From Ephemerocybe angulata (lineage: Eukaryota > Basidiomycota > Agaricomycetes > Agaricales > Psathyrellaceae), in NCBI GenBank assembly GCA_013368325.1, contig JAACJK010000004.1:434001-498000 (forward strand): a DNA stretch of 64,000 nucleotides. The letters run 5' to 3'. The position numbers were made by a program, and so were the translations under genes. Shown in pieces: positions 11,163 to 22,953 of the stretch (positions are counted from its first letter, which is position 1; each line of letters begins with the position of its first letter). Under the pieces are notes generated by a model, which worked only from the letters and a program-made list of their open reading frames with translations, was not told where the DNA came from and did not search any database.

Positions 11163-13473
11163 ATGTACCACCCCATCGGAGTGCTGGGCGTCCTTGTCGC
11201 GCTCTTCCAGCAGACTGCTTGTGCTGTTCACGATGTCTGGTGGGACATCACCTATGTTGAGGGTGTCAACCCAGATGGCTTGTTCCCTCGTCGGGTCGTA
11301 GGCGTCAACGGGACTTGGCCGTCCGTAACTTCGTCTTTGATTCAAACGACTCGATGCTGACATCTGAGGCTTGCAGTCCCCCACCAATCGAAGTATCAGT
11401 CAACGATAGCCTCGCAGTCCATGTACGGAACTCGCTCGACAAGCCGACTGGTCTGCACCACCATGGGATGTTCTTCAACTCGACTGCCTGGATGGATGGT
11501 GCCCTGGGAGTAACGGAATGGTGTGTCCACCTTTCACTAATATTGGCATTCCAGGGCTGACATAACTGCAGTGGTATCCCTCCCGGTGCTACTTTTGACT
11601 ATGTTATCCCAGTCGATACCTCGGGGCAATGGGGCACGTACTGGGTGCACTCCCATGCACTTGTTAGTACGCTTCTCTCCTGAGCCTGCCACAGCGCTGA
11701 TTATCTGGTTAGGGTCAATACGTTGACGGTCTGCGCGCACCCCTCATTCTTCACCCACCCAAGGAGCACCATACCTACGACTCGGAGTTCACCGTCATCC
11801 TTGGCGACTGGTATCATGAAGAGCACCCCGTTCTTCTCAAACAGTTCTTAAGCATCTCGAATCCTGGAGGAGCCGAACCCGTTCCTGGTACGTCGTTTCT
11901 GTTCTCACCGATCTTTAGAGCTGCTTGCTCACTAGCCACCTTTATGGGTATACAGAGGCTGCCGTTGTCTACTTCTCGCAGAATGGGAAGTATCTCGGTC
12001 CAAAGACCGGAACGTCGACATCAGGCTCTGCCGTGGGCTTCAACGAGAACGCCACGCTCCCTTTCGAGGCTGGCAAAACCTACAGGCTGAGAGTTATCAA
12101 CACGTCTGCACTGTCTGCTTTCTTTTTCTGGATTGACGGTCACGACATGAAGATCATTGAGGTCGATGGAGTGAGTGCCTCCTTTGACTTCCATCGTTTC
12201 GGGCGGTAATTAAAGTTGCCTTTCTTTTCAGACAGATGTCGAGCCCTCGCCGATTGACCTGCTCAGTGTCACTGTTGCCCAGCGTTATTCGGTCCTGGTT
12301 ACTGCAAGGAACGATACGACGAGCAACTGGGCCATACATGCAAACATGGACACGGACATGTTTGACAACGTCCCCCCGACCCTCAACCCAAGTGCGTTGC
12401 AAATCTGCGACACTAGTATATCATCCTCTGACCCTCTTCACCACCGAAAGACGTCACTTCGTCCGTTACTTACAGCACCACAGCGTCCATAACCGATAGC
12501 GGGTTCGTCGAGGAGTACCACGACGTTAATGACATCGCGCTAGTCCCCGTCGAAGTCATCGCCCAACCGCCTGTCACAAAGACGATCGACCTCGAGGTTA
12601 TCTTCGACACGCTCGACGACGGGACGAACAGGGCCATGTTCAACCAGATTACCTGGAACCCGCCTGTTGTCCCGGGTATCTTCTCGGCTCTGAGTTTGGG
12701 TCCGAATGCCACTGTCGAGGCTGCGTATGGGCCCCTTTCGTTTGTGATTGAGCACGGAGAAGTTGTGGACCTTGTCATTAAGAACGGCGATGCGGGTAAA
12801 CATCCCTTGTGCGCGTCTATCTTTTCCTCTGGGCTACAAGTTTAACTGACGAAAGTACTATTACAGCCATTTGCACGGACACAAGTTCCAGATCGTCGGA
12901 CGGTCCGAAGACTATACCTCAAGCGACCCGGCCCTGAACCCGCCACTCGTCGAAGGGCAGGCGAACCCTATCCGACGCGACACCGTCCAGATCCCCTCCA
13001 TGCACTCCGCGACGATCCGTCTCGTTGCGGACAACCCAGGCGTGTGGCTGATGCATTGTGAGTAATCTTCGTCAAAAGTCGTAGTGACGCGTGCTCATGT
13101 AAACAAGGCCATATCGAATGGCATCTCGAGTCTGGCCTTGCCATGCAGCTCATCGAGGCGCCCCTCCTCGCACAGCAGCGAAACAAGGTGCCTGAAGTCA
13201 TGTACGACCACTGTCGCGCACAAAACAAGCCCTGGTCCGGAAATGCGGCCGGGAAGCCGTCGGCGACCGACCTTGATGGGTTGAAGTTGGGTCCTTTCCC
13301 CCAGAGGTTAGGATGGAGGCCAAAAGGTATCGTGGCAATGACAGGGTGAGTATTTCTGTCGCGAGCTTATGCTGAGTCGGTGACTGACGGACGAGCCTTT
13401 TCGCAGCTGCGTGCTATCTGCTACACTAGGGATGCTTACCGTCATTTGGTATGCTTGGGATGGGAAGAAATAA
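11163..13473 (+). CDS. FET3: Fet3-type multicopper ferroxidase
   Basis: The first exon (11163-11320) begins with a signal peptide (MYHPIGVLGVLVALFQQTACA). Further exons carry the copper-oxidase blocks in order: LHHHGMF (type 2/3), YWVHSHA, SDWYHEEHP-like GDWYHEEHPVLLKQF with NPGGAEP, YFWIDGHDM-like FFWIDGHDMKIIEVDG, HPLHLHGHKFQ, and HCHIEWHLESGL split by an intron near 13060-13107. After the cupredoxin domains the last exon encodes GIVAMTGCVLSATLG with a single hydrophobic segment and a short tail ending WDGKK. This anchor and the Fet3-like blocks set it apart from secreted laccases. The enzyme oxidises ferrous to ferric iron at the cell surface and passes it to Ftr1. The HSHALGQY string differs from the usual HSHTDGQY. 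Divergent placement with FTR1 and the iron-GATA sites support this role. Confidence 0.92.
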
Positions 13474-13688
13474 ATAGCTCCTTAATGTTCCTTACGATTT
13501 CAATGATGTTTTGTTGTATAATACCTTTAGTTCGAATTATCACGATCATTCAGTATCATATATCATCGGGAGAGAACTATTTGCATTGTGACTGGAACGA
13601 AATACTTGGAACATTTAACGTATAAACTCAGTATGTGCAATGAGGCTTCAAGCTTCAAGCTTCAAGACCGTATGTTAGACTATTAGAT

Positions 13689-15281
13689 TCAAATACTCAA
13701 GTCCAACTTGAACAGGCAATACAAAACAATAGGCCCTGCGCAGACAGGGCACTTCAAGGTCTTGAGTGCCTCGCCTGTGATACACCTAATAGAAATGATT
13801 ATAGATGAGAATAGAGTCAGAACGATGTTAAATTGATTAAGAACGTACTTATTGCAGAACAGGTGCCCACACATTGTGGCGGTAATGTCGACGCATGAAT
13901 CGGCCTTGCACAGTCTACAGTACAAGGCCGGACGAAGGGCGGTGACGGGTGCGTCTCGCGTCGACGATCCTAGTGTCGCTAGCGTTGGAGGTTTGTACAG
14001 CAGCGGCTTTATGGGACTCCCGCTGCTGGATGAGGAGGTATTCGATTCAGAAGGGGTCGCGCTGGGACGTTGGTGGTCAAGTTTAGAATCGAATATGGAA
14101 ATAAACAACATGAGAACGAACGCTTACCAGCTTGAAGTTCCAAAGGAGGTTACGGAGCCGGCCTTCTCAATTGAGCGCGTACCCTGAGTGGAGGGCAACT
14201 TCATCGCCGTGGCCGTTGTCGTCAACGACGAGGTCTCGCGGCTCCTGCGCCACTCGGGCATGGTCGAGGTCTGACGATTCTGTGAGTTAAAGTTAGAATA
14301 CTAACACCTCGCGACACAAACGAAAGAGACGTAGTACACAATACACTCACCTCTATGGATGCCCAGATGCTGTTTACTTCCTGGCCAGGAAGCATTAGCG
14401 CCCTGATGGGCTTATACAAAGGCGCATGGCTGCGGCTGGGGATCCTGGTATGAGCCTCGGAAGTGGGAACGGCTCCGGCGGGGCTGGGGCCGCCGGGGGC
14501 CCGCGGCGCCTGATCAGCGCGAACGAAGCTGACGGGCGCTAAAGCCCCTTCGGCAACATTGGTGCCGCCGCGCGGCTCCACATCGGACGCCGAGCGGCTC
14601 ATTTTGCTTGACGCGGTTGGTGGCGGCGTCTCTGGGATGTTGCATTGGTGCTGAAGAAAATGACCGTTAGAGTCTTTGAAGCTGTAGCTGATAGGTAAGA
14701 TGCTGACAATCTGGAGCTCACCGATGGTTTTGAACCCGCGGCCACAAATCTTGCAAATTGGGTGGTCGGTGGATGTTATGTAATGCTTTTCGAGGTCTTC
14801 TGCGTAGATGACCTCCCCACAGCATTGAATCTTGACATGGGCCGTAGATCGATGCTAGAATATAAGTATCGTTGAAAACCACAGGCAATGATATTATAAG
14901 GAAAAGGCGCACTAAAGCCAGGGCAGCTTCGTTCTCGCACCCCTCACCACATCGGTGGCAGCTGGGGTGGAGGCGCGATGATCTGAAATGATCGTGAAGG
15001 GAGAAGGCGGCGGGGAAGTCGCGGTTGCACATCGTGCACCTGTGCAGGTGCTTCGCTGCCGTATGCTTGAATTGGGGCAAAAAAGAAAGTCAGATAGAAC
15101 CTCAAGGCAATTGAGAATGATTAGATCGACTCACAGCTTCCAAAGCTCTCTCGCTGGCAAAGCGTACCTCACAGATGTCGCAAGAGGGGTGTGGGGAGCT
15201 GCTGCCCTTGATATGGGCGAGCATCGCCTCACGATTTTTGAACTGCCGATCGCAAGCCTCGCACCAAAGTTGACGGCTCAT
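13689..15281 (-). CDS. C2H2 zinc-finger / RING-finger protein
   Basis: The start at 15281 gives MSRQLWCEACDRQFKNREA, the first of a series of C2H2-like fingers with Cys pairs and spaced His: CEAC..F....AMLAHIK, CDICEVRF, CTMCNRDFPAAFSLHDH, CHRCGEGC, and CCGEVIYAEDLEKH with CKICGRGFKTIG. A Pro/Ala/Ser-rich linker follows (14220-14620). The last exons encode a C-terminal RING: CRLC near 13920, CGHLFCNKC spliced over an intron near 13790-13850, then KCPVC. A RING suggests E3 ubiquitin ligase activity, and the fingers suggest nucleic-acid or protein binding; substrates are unknown. The same general design is common among Agaricomycetes hypothetical proteins. Exon boundaries in the middle are approximate. 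Confidence 0.75.
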
Positions 15282-15946
15282 TCGAAGAAGGAGGGGAGGA
15301 AGAAAATGTTATGGGTAAGGTACTAGAAGCCCGAGTGCCTTTCCTTATAGCCCGGTCTCTACATAGACCTCCGTCGATGCATCCCTAAATCTGGTTCACC
15401 AGAATCTTGATTTGCAGCCATATTCGTCCTGCGCGCCGCTCGCAGGTCCAAGTCAAGACCGAGGTTCTTTGGACCACATAAAGGTGACAGGCATCCTTGG
15501 ATCCTTCAAATTTTATTCAATAGAATGTGATAGATTTGGAAGCTTCATGCCAACATTGGTGGGGAAAGGGGCTTGATCAAAGTCTAATCGAATGCTGTAG
15601 ACTTGGTTTGAGCCCTTACCGCTGCGCCCGGCGACTACCATCGACTATGGAATTCTTACATGTTGAGATAGGAAGCCTCGGACTCCTTTGATGTGGCGCC
15701 AATATCTGTGAAGAGGACATTTGTGACGCCACTAGTTAACTCGATGGCCTGGTCGCCGTCTGGTCGGTATCGTCTATGAAAACTCGGAGTTCGGATTCCC
15801 TTCGAGGCTCAATAATGTGCGACGCTCTGTGCGACGAGAGGGAAGGGAAGGAATGCATTTTATCAGCTCGAAGGCGACTAAGTTGTATCTGAAATACTAT
15901 GCATCATACGTATATCTTCGCAAGCGAGGTGTCCGGATGCTACTAT
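15282..15946. other. Intergenic region, no gene recognised
   Basis: Promoter side of the C2H2/RING gene and 3' flank of the DUF4336 gene. No coding or repeat signal recognised. Confidence 0.4.
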
Positions 15947-17441
15947 CTAATCCAGAAACTTCTGAAAGACAGTGTTCCAAGCCTTCTTAGCCTCCGTTTC
16001 GATGACATCCTGATATGAATAGAAAGCCGTGGGGATAAGAGTGAGCACGGATGGGTAATGAATGTTATTGGCACCAATAACACTTACCCCATGGCATGGG
16101 ATGATTCTCGAGAAATCCCATCCCGAGACGGTCTTCGCATCGCGGCGCATAGCTCTGAAAGAGGAAACAAGAAAGAGAATCAATGTCAGCTCCTCCATTC
16201 ATCGGGATGAAGGTAAGAAAGTCTCAGTTTAATTACTCACTCCTTGTCAACTCCGAGAGCATAGGTCATATACGGATGTCCCCAGCTATTTGGGTTTAGG
16301 TTGCTGAGAGAGGAAAGGATTGGCGAAGATTTCGCCTTCGCGTACTGTGAGATGTGAATGATTAGCGCCCGGGTTGTCACACATAATTTCAAATCTGGCA
16401 TGGGAAAAGGAACGATGGGCTACCTGTTCCTTAGGAGGGAGATTCATCAGCAGATCTGCTTGAATCAAGGATTTGGATTCCTTGTGTAAGAACGCGACGT
16501 CCTTATTCTTGAATCCAGAGAAATAACTGAAAGGAGCGCGTGAGATGAGAAAGTCGGCAGCACAGAGTCGAAGCGTACCAGTGCTCGATCTGTGCGCGCG
16601 TCGTCGTTCAATGTGAGATGGGAAGGTCACAGAATTGTCGACACTCACCTCGTCCTCGAAGCCGTAACGGCTGTCCGGAGGATCGCGCCCCCAAGCTGCA
16701 AGGAAAGTCCAGTCAGCCTAACTGCGCAGCATCTACGAAGGCGCCCTCTGATGGGACGGACATACCTCCGTCGAACGTAAGGTTTTTCCCAGCCTTCGAG
16801 ACATTCTCGATTGCCTCTGACGGCGCTATGAGCTTGGCTGCTGGATACTCTTTCTTGTATTGGTCTGCAGAGCACCCAGGAACGTTAACAAACTTTTCGA
16901 GCGACGTGGGATGACAAGGGCACATAGAAGCTCACCAAGGAATAGATAGTGAACGGCATCAGCGCCGATAATGTACCTAATGGATGGAATGTAAGTAGAC
17001 GAGAAGGGACGAACCAATTCGGGAACTTTCGAGAGAGAAGGTCGACGTGAAACACACACCGTACGGGTCCGAGGGTTTTCAACTGGTCCTTCGTCTCGTC
17101 GTCCAATGGTGTGGAGGCGAGGACCCAGACACCACCGTCCCTGAGCTTCACCGCAGTCGACCTCCCTCCAACTGGGAAGAGGCCGAATCGCGCGAACGGT
17201 CTGAAAATGGGTGGTCAAGGACCGGGAGTTAGGCTCAATTGATAGGTGTGAATGTGACAGAGTTGTAAAAGGCTACATGCCTTGAAAATGTCCAGATGCC
17301 ATTCGTTACCTATGATTAGGATTGAAGCAAGTAAGTAACCTCCTCGTGGAATCACAATTTTACGTTCGTCCTGGATTCCAGAGTGTCGAACTAAGCGCCG
17401 GTGCCAGCTGGACGTACCTCGCGGATTACAGTCTCTGACAT
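15947..17441 (-). CDS. DUF4336 domain protein
   Basis: The first short exon begins MSETVIREV at 17441. Later exons spell the DUF4336 pattern: PFARFGLFPVGGRSTAVKL, DGGVWVLASTPLDDET, LGPVRYIIGADAVHYLFLGEF, KKEYPAAKLIAPSE, then IEHWYFSGFKNKDVAFLHKESKSLIQADLLMNLP, PEEQY-like PKEQYAKAK, and the C-terminal WDFSRIIPCHGDVIETEAKKAW. The family is metallo-beta-lactamase-like in predicted fold, seen in HxxxH and DADLL-type segments, but its reaction is unknown to me. About six exons are needed and the internal splice sites are approximate. No membrane segment or signal peptide is evident. Confidence 0.75.
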
Positions 17442-18426
17442 GGTGTTCAGTGTTGGTGCGGTGCTCGAAGATGATGTTGGTTGTGGTCGTGGTCGTGGTT
17501 ATGTCGGAAAAATGGGGGCAGCGAATCTCTGGGACCTCGACTCGCATGGGGCCTCATCACATGACGTCATCAGATTTCGCCTAAGCGCTTAGCGCCCGCC
17601 GGGCGCCTGACTGTCACTAACCGGTAACCACTGCAACGGGTCGACGAGACGAGTGAAGGGCCTGTTTGACAGAGCGTTAATTAAGCTGCATCTCGAAGTC
17701 TCCATCACCGTTAAGCTTCGGATGCCCTGGAGTTTTCATCAACGCCTTTTGGATGTGTGGGTAATACCGGGTGATGATCGATGGGGTTCCAAGTGCGAAA
17801 CATACTTATAGCTTGAGGGAGATCTATGCAGAAAGTGTAGTAGGAGCACCTGCACAGAGCTAGCAAAGGATGCAGAGAAAGAGGAGGGCAGACAGACATA
17901 AAAAGCGCAAAGGCAGAGGCTCTCGTATGGCACAGCGCTTTGGCGATGTTCTGCTTCGGCTCCGATCTTTCCTTCTGGTTCAAACCTTCTTACTGCGCAT
18001 TGTCAAAACCTGACTGCTTTCTAACCAGAAGTCTAGAAGTGACACAGAACGCCAAAGATGGTGATCAGATCGGCACCTGCCACCCACATAGACCTGCGGG
18101 ACCTTCTCACCTCCCCGGAAAATTGAAATTTACTAGGTCTAGTAGCCTCAAGGTCGTTCTATACCCCCGAAGAGAGCATCCTAGGACGCAGGGCCATGCG
18201 AAAGTTAGATATATTCACTAGCCTCCAACCCTTCGAGACTGTAGCCTCCCTTGCATCGGCTCTCTGGGCTCAGCCCAGATGTGAATCCAACGCAAACTCG
18301 TATACTATACACCACACAAGACTATTACGCAAAGTCCAAGGCACCATAATCGTCAAGAATAGAGAGGAACAGAAAAACAGAGAACAAGGGGTAATGTACA
18401 TAAGATAAAGAACGACACCAGCCTCC
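17442..18426. other. Intergenic region, no gene recognised
   Basis: About 1 kb without a supported gene. A perfect 12-bp palindrome CTAAGCGCTTAG lies near 17579-17590, in the upstream flank of the DUF4336 gene. Confidence 0.4.
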
Positions 18427-21400
18427 TTACACCTCCTCAGCGTTCGCTTTCTTCAAGATTTCCTGCCAGTCCATCCCGAGCCTTGCGAGCGTCTTGCTTC
18501 GGGCTGTCAAGGAAGCAGTCGATTCTAATCAGAACTGGTATATGAATGCAAAGAAAATTGAACACACCGAATATAGCTAGAACGTCCTTCAAGAGATCCC
18601 TTCTCGGAACCCCACAGATTGTCGCGGGCGCCTCTTCCCTTCCCGGCTTCCTAGAACGCACAATTTACTCAGCGTAGAAACGGGAAAGACAGCAGATGAA
18701 CGTACCAATAGACCGGCCCAAACAACTCCTTGATGAGTTCCTCCGCCTTCGACCTGAACCCCTCATCCGCGATCTTCTTCGAATACAGCAGCACAACCTG
18801 CCTATACTCCGCCGTGCTCTCCATAAGTTTAATCGCATGCAACTTACTCTCCAGATGCCCCAGCGTGATCGCAGGGCTCCACCACTGCGGCCGCGGCACG
18901 TCGATGAGCGGCTCGAGCGGCGCCCCAGGAGCGTTCGCGCTGAGTCCGTACTCAGTTTGCGTCATGATGCCCTTCACGGAGGCAGGCGCGCGTGCGCGGC
19001 CATGCCAAGCATCTGAATTCTCGGCCCACCAGCGCTCGGTGACTTTGATAAAGCTAAGCAAGTTGGGGTCGTACGAGTAGATGGCGTCGTTGGAGAAATG
19101 GATGAGGGGCGTGCCGTTTGGCGAGACGGTCGCGCTGAGGATGGTGGTATTTGGGGAGGAAGAGAGCAGGGGGGCGACGGAGACTGGAGCGAAATTGGCT
19201 TTCTGGCGCTTGACGTTCCTGTTGAGTTGGTATTATAGTTTAGTAGAGATACAAGATGGACAAGAGGAATGGCGTACCAGCAGTAGACTTGCCCCCCTGA
19301 TGTGATGGCAAGAAGTGTGTGTTTATTACCTTCGAGGAATGCGACGGGAGAGCCGAGGCTCAGTGGAGAGAACGATCTTCTTCCTGTGGGCGAGTACACG
19401 TGTAATGTCCCATCCTGCGAGGCCGCAGCGCAGAAGCTGGGCGTCGCTTTCAAAGCGATGGCGGGCGAAGGGAGGTAGTCGAGCCATTGCACCTGCGTCC
19501 CGGTGACGAAGCTAATCTCCGTCGTATCTAGAAGTGAAGGCTCAGTATGGATGTAATATGGACGGATCAAAGACACTCACGATCTTCCTCGCTATTCCTC
19601 GCATCCAGCACCGCGTCGGAATCCTCCATCTGGTATTTCAGGTAGGACAGCAGCGGAGGTGTAGGCAAAACAACCCCGGCATGGTGTGAAGACCCAGTCG
19701 GTTGTGGGATGCTCCACCCTCCCAGCTGCTTAACAGTCGCTGGTACCTCGGGTTTACGATCCCCACCCATCGTCCTACCCCTCACAGGGCGCTCGGGTCC
19801 ATCATCCGGCGACTCCATCGCGCTAGCCTTCCTCTTCCCCTTTGTCGACACGCTCTCGCCCGCGAACGCGTTAATGGGAACATCGAGTTCCATCGCTGCC
19901 CCAGCCCAGCTATGTGGAGGTTCGTACGGCTGCTCCTTCGGTCGTGGGAAGCCGAAGCCGGTGGTGGTGGTGGGCTTGGACGAGGAGGCGTAGGCGCGGG
20001 AAGCTGGGATGGGGGCGGTGCTGGAGGTGGGGATGGCCGCGGACGCGTTGGGCATGAGGGTCACGCGTTTCTTGGGCTTGCCTCGGCGCGCGACGAGCTG
20101 GTTCACTTGTTCCCCGTCGACGATGGCCTTCGTGACCTCGATGTTCGCGCGCGACGGTGATGGCGGCGGTGTTGGCTGGTTCGTGTCTTGGTGCGAGTAT
20201 CCGTGTGGGGGTGGTGGCAGGGAGAAGCCGAACTTGGAGAGGTATTGTTCTTGGACGGAGGTCGGGGAAATGCCTTCGAGTTCTTCGGGCGTGAAGTGGA
20301 AAACCGCGATTGTGCCGTCGGAGGAGGCTGCGTAGAGAGTGAGGCCATCGGACGACCAACTCAAGTCCATGATCTGCCGGTCGAAGACTTCTTTGGCGAC
20401 GATGAGGGGGCGTGCGGATTTGGTCTGCCATACTGAAACGGACCTGTCGTCGGCACCAAGGGCCACGACGGAGCATATGTTCGATGTTGACACTGGCGCG
20501 GCGGGGTTGCGGAGGAAGATGTGGGGGTTGTACGACGCGACTTCTACTGTGTTTTCGTGCCCGACGAGGCTGATATCTGAGGTCCAGGTGTTGCGGGTGA
20601 TGACAGCTGCAATGAAGACGAAACCTTTGTTGTTCGTCGCGTTGGAGGTGGTGATGTGAGCACCATCTGGGGACCAACTACGTCGATTGTGAGCGCGTAC
20701 TTGGGTTCATAGACATAGTTTGCTCACCTTAGCCTCCGGAAAAATGTGCTTCCTGGGGAGTCCTCAAATGGTTTGGATATTTCAGCTTCAAGACCCCAGT
20801 CCGAGGTCCGCCAAATCTTGACTGTCTTGTCGTCCGATTGGGTGGCGAGGAACTCCCCAACGGGATCCCAGCAAACGCCCTTGACGAAACCTTGGTGTTG
20901 GTCGAGCTTCCGCACGCCTTCAAGTGTATATCCATCCCAGATGATAACTTTTGAATCCAGGGCTACTGATGCCAGGTACCGGTCGCCGGGTGACCAAGCG
21001 ACATCGGTGACGTCTTTCGCACCTCTGAGCGTCTATTCCATTCCATAAGTTTGGCGAAGCGACGTACCACTTTCATGTCCGGGAAGCCGCTTGAGCGGTT
21101 TCCAGCCTTCAACGTTGATCTCATCCGAACCCCAAACCTTCCCTCGAGCGTTTCTAGGCGTGCTGTGAATATGCAGTTCCCCGCCGACGCGTCTCTCACT
21201 CACGGATCCAAATCCCAAATCATCACAATCTCGTCGTCGCTCCCGCTCGCCAGCCATCTCCCGTTATGTGCCCATCTCACGACCAGGACCGGGCCTGTGT
21301 GCATCGTCAACGTGCATAGCGACTTGGGCGGGCGTCCTGAGGCCTCGGAGGCGGGGTTGAGGATGGGTTTGGTGCTCCAGATTCGGATTTTGGCGTCCAG

Positions 21401-21526
21401 GCCTCCTGTGGCAATACGGGAGCCGTCTGGGTGGACATGGACAGAGAAAATAGAGAGCCGTTTCGCGTTGGCATCGGTCTTGGAGGAGTCGTTGTGCATC
21501 ACCCATGCTGGCTTCGTGAAATGCAT
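18427..21526 (-). CDS. HIR1: Histone regulatory protein Hir1/HIRA
   Basis: Start at 21526 (MHFTKPAWVMH). The N-terminal half is a WD40 propeller with family-typical text: HPDGSRIATGGLDAKIRIW, VVRWAHNGRWLASGSDD, DVAWSPGDRYLASVALDS, GVCWDPVGEFLATQSDDKTVKIW, LSWSPDGAHI, and DLSWSSDGLTLYAASSDGT followed by FTPEELEG. A Ser/Pro-rich middle (about 19.7-20.2 kb) precedes the C-terminal Hira domain (TGTQVQWLDYLPSPAIAL, FCAAASQDGTLHVYSPTGRR, ERWWAENSDAWHGR, LESKLHAIKLMESTAEYRQVVLLYSKKIADEGF). It ends MDWQEILKKANAEEV. Hir1 is a subunit of the HIR complex that deposits H3-H4 outside S phase and represses histone genes. A TIR element sits about 150 bp upstream of the start codon, in the likely promoter. 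Confidence 0.9.
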
Positions 21527-21680
21527 TGCCGGAAGTTCTACCGGCTAAAGACAGCCAGATTCACGGTGTAGATGAGGGGTATTTTGCCAGAAGCGGTGAG
21601 ATAATGGCGGTGTCGTCAAAGATGTCGTGGATGGCGAAAGTCAAGAAGGAACCCGTGTTGGGCGTCGTCCGGCATCAATA

Positions 21681-22206
21681 GGGGAATTCAAAGTAAACGC
21701 AACAGCTGTTTCGAAACAACTATTTTTGTTTCGGTCCGTGGAAACATCGATTTCATATTTGACTTCCCCCGTTTCGTTTTCTGTTTCGAAACAGGACGGA
21801 GTTTGAATCCGCTTGTCCAGTGCTCGCCACGCCAGCGGCTTGGTGTTCCGCTCGATAGATCAAAGTTAGATAAGATTGCGTAGCACACTGTATCGAATAC
21901 CCTCCCAAGTACATCCATTCAATCCTTCTCTCCCCAACCATGCCACGAGTCTCGCAAAGACACCAAGATACCAACGCACTCCTAGAGCTCTGAAGGATAT
22001 GTGTGATCAGACGCCAACTCGACACGCGGGCTTGGGCGCAAAAACGGCAACTGCCGTGTTCAGATTCTCCGCTTTGATGCCGAGCGCGGCAAAAGTGCAC
22101 CAGACAAACACAGAAATCTCTGTTTCGGTTTTCGGGCCAGATCTGCAACAACCCGAAATAAAAATAGTTGTTTCGAAACAGCTGTTGCGTTTACTTTGAA
22201 TTCCCC
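21681..22206. mobile_element. Non-autonomous TIR element (MITE), 526 bp
   Basis: The two ends form inverted repeats that match over 47 bp, differ at one base, then continue TTTCGG. Each end starts GGGGAATTCAAAGTAAACGC. The element is flanked by TA on both sides (21679-21680 and 22207-22208), as expected for a Tc1/mariner-type TA target duplication; a 3-bp AAT duplication is an alternative reading. The subterminal region repeats the palindrome TTTCGAAA. There is no transposase frame, so it must be moved by another element. It lies between HIR1 and the MFS gene. Confidence 0.85.
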
Positions 22207-22208
22207 TA

Positions 22209-22953
22209 ATTAGCAGGATTTGGCGCGTACACCGCTTGTTTCTCTCCCACCATGTGCCTATCTAGGCGTTCGCGCAATTTCACTCAAGAATGCATCTGCT
22301 GCCTCAAATTCAACTTCAATGCTCAGGGTTCTCGATATTGACCATCGTTATCGTACCTTCGTCATCCAATTCAAAAATCACGAAGCTCAGATCGTGACAG
22401 AAGCACTTTACTGAGTATGGCCAAAAAATCGTCGAGTATGTCCCGTATGCCCAATCTTCTGTGTCCAACGAAGAAGCCTGATATACGTACCGTAAAGTTC
22501 TGCCCCCAATAATCAGGTGTTACTCTTCATGGTACCTCTCGCCAATGTGCAAGATGCCGCTGAGCCTTGAGGAGCTGGGACTCGCAGAAACTCCAAATGC
22601 TTGGCCAGCCTCAGGCAATTTTCCTTATCGTTGCGGAAAAAGGCTCAGCACCACTCCTGAGTGTCTTCGGATGTGGACCCGGAATCAATTGGTACTATTT
22701 ATGTGGAACTTCGCGATCCTAGGACCCACCATGGCGTTTTACGTTCAGGAACCAGCATAGTGCATGCGGTGATTCTGTCGTCCTGGCATCATCACTCTCA
22801 TTACTCCAGAGAATGGTGTGCTGGGAGATAAGCGGAGCCCAAGAATGTCTTCTACTATTCAGACTTGGCACAGAGCAGCTGAACCGTATTATAAGACTGT
22901 GTTCGTGTGATGTTGTTCTTCGTTCTTGCGCCAACCCTCTCGTCCCGGCAACC
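22209..22953. other. Intergenic, promoter side of the MFS gene
   Basis: No coding feature is supported. The 5' leader of the permease probably lies between about 22800 and 22953. Confidence 0.4.

Noticed and set aside
11163..13473. Secreted laccase
   Set aside because: The C-terminal membrane anchor, Fet3-like blocks (NPGGAEP, FFWIDGHDM) and the divergent FTR1 neighbour fit a Fet3 ferroxidase better.
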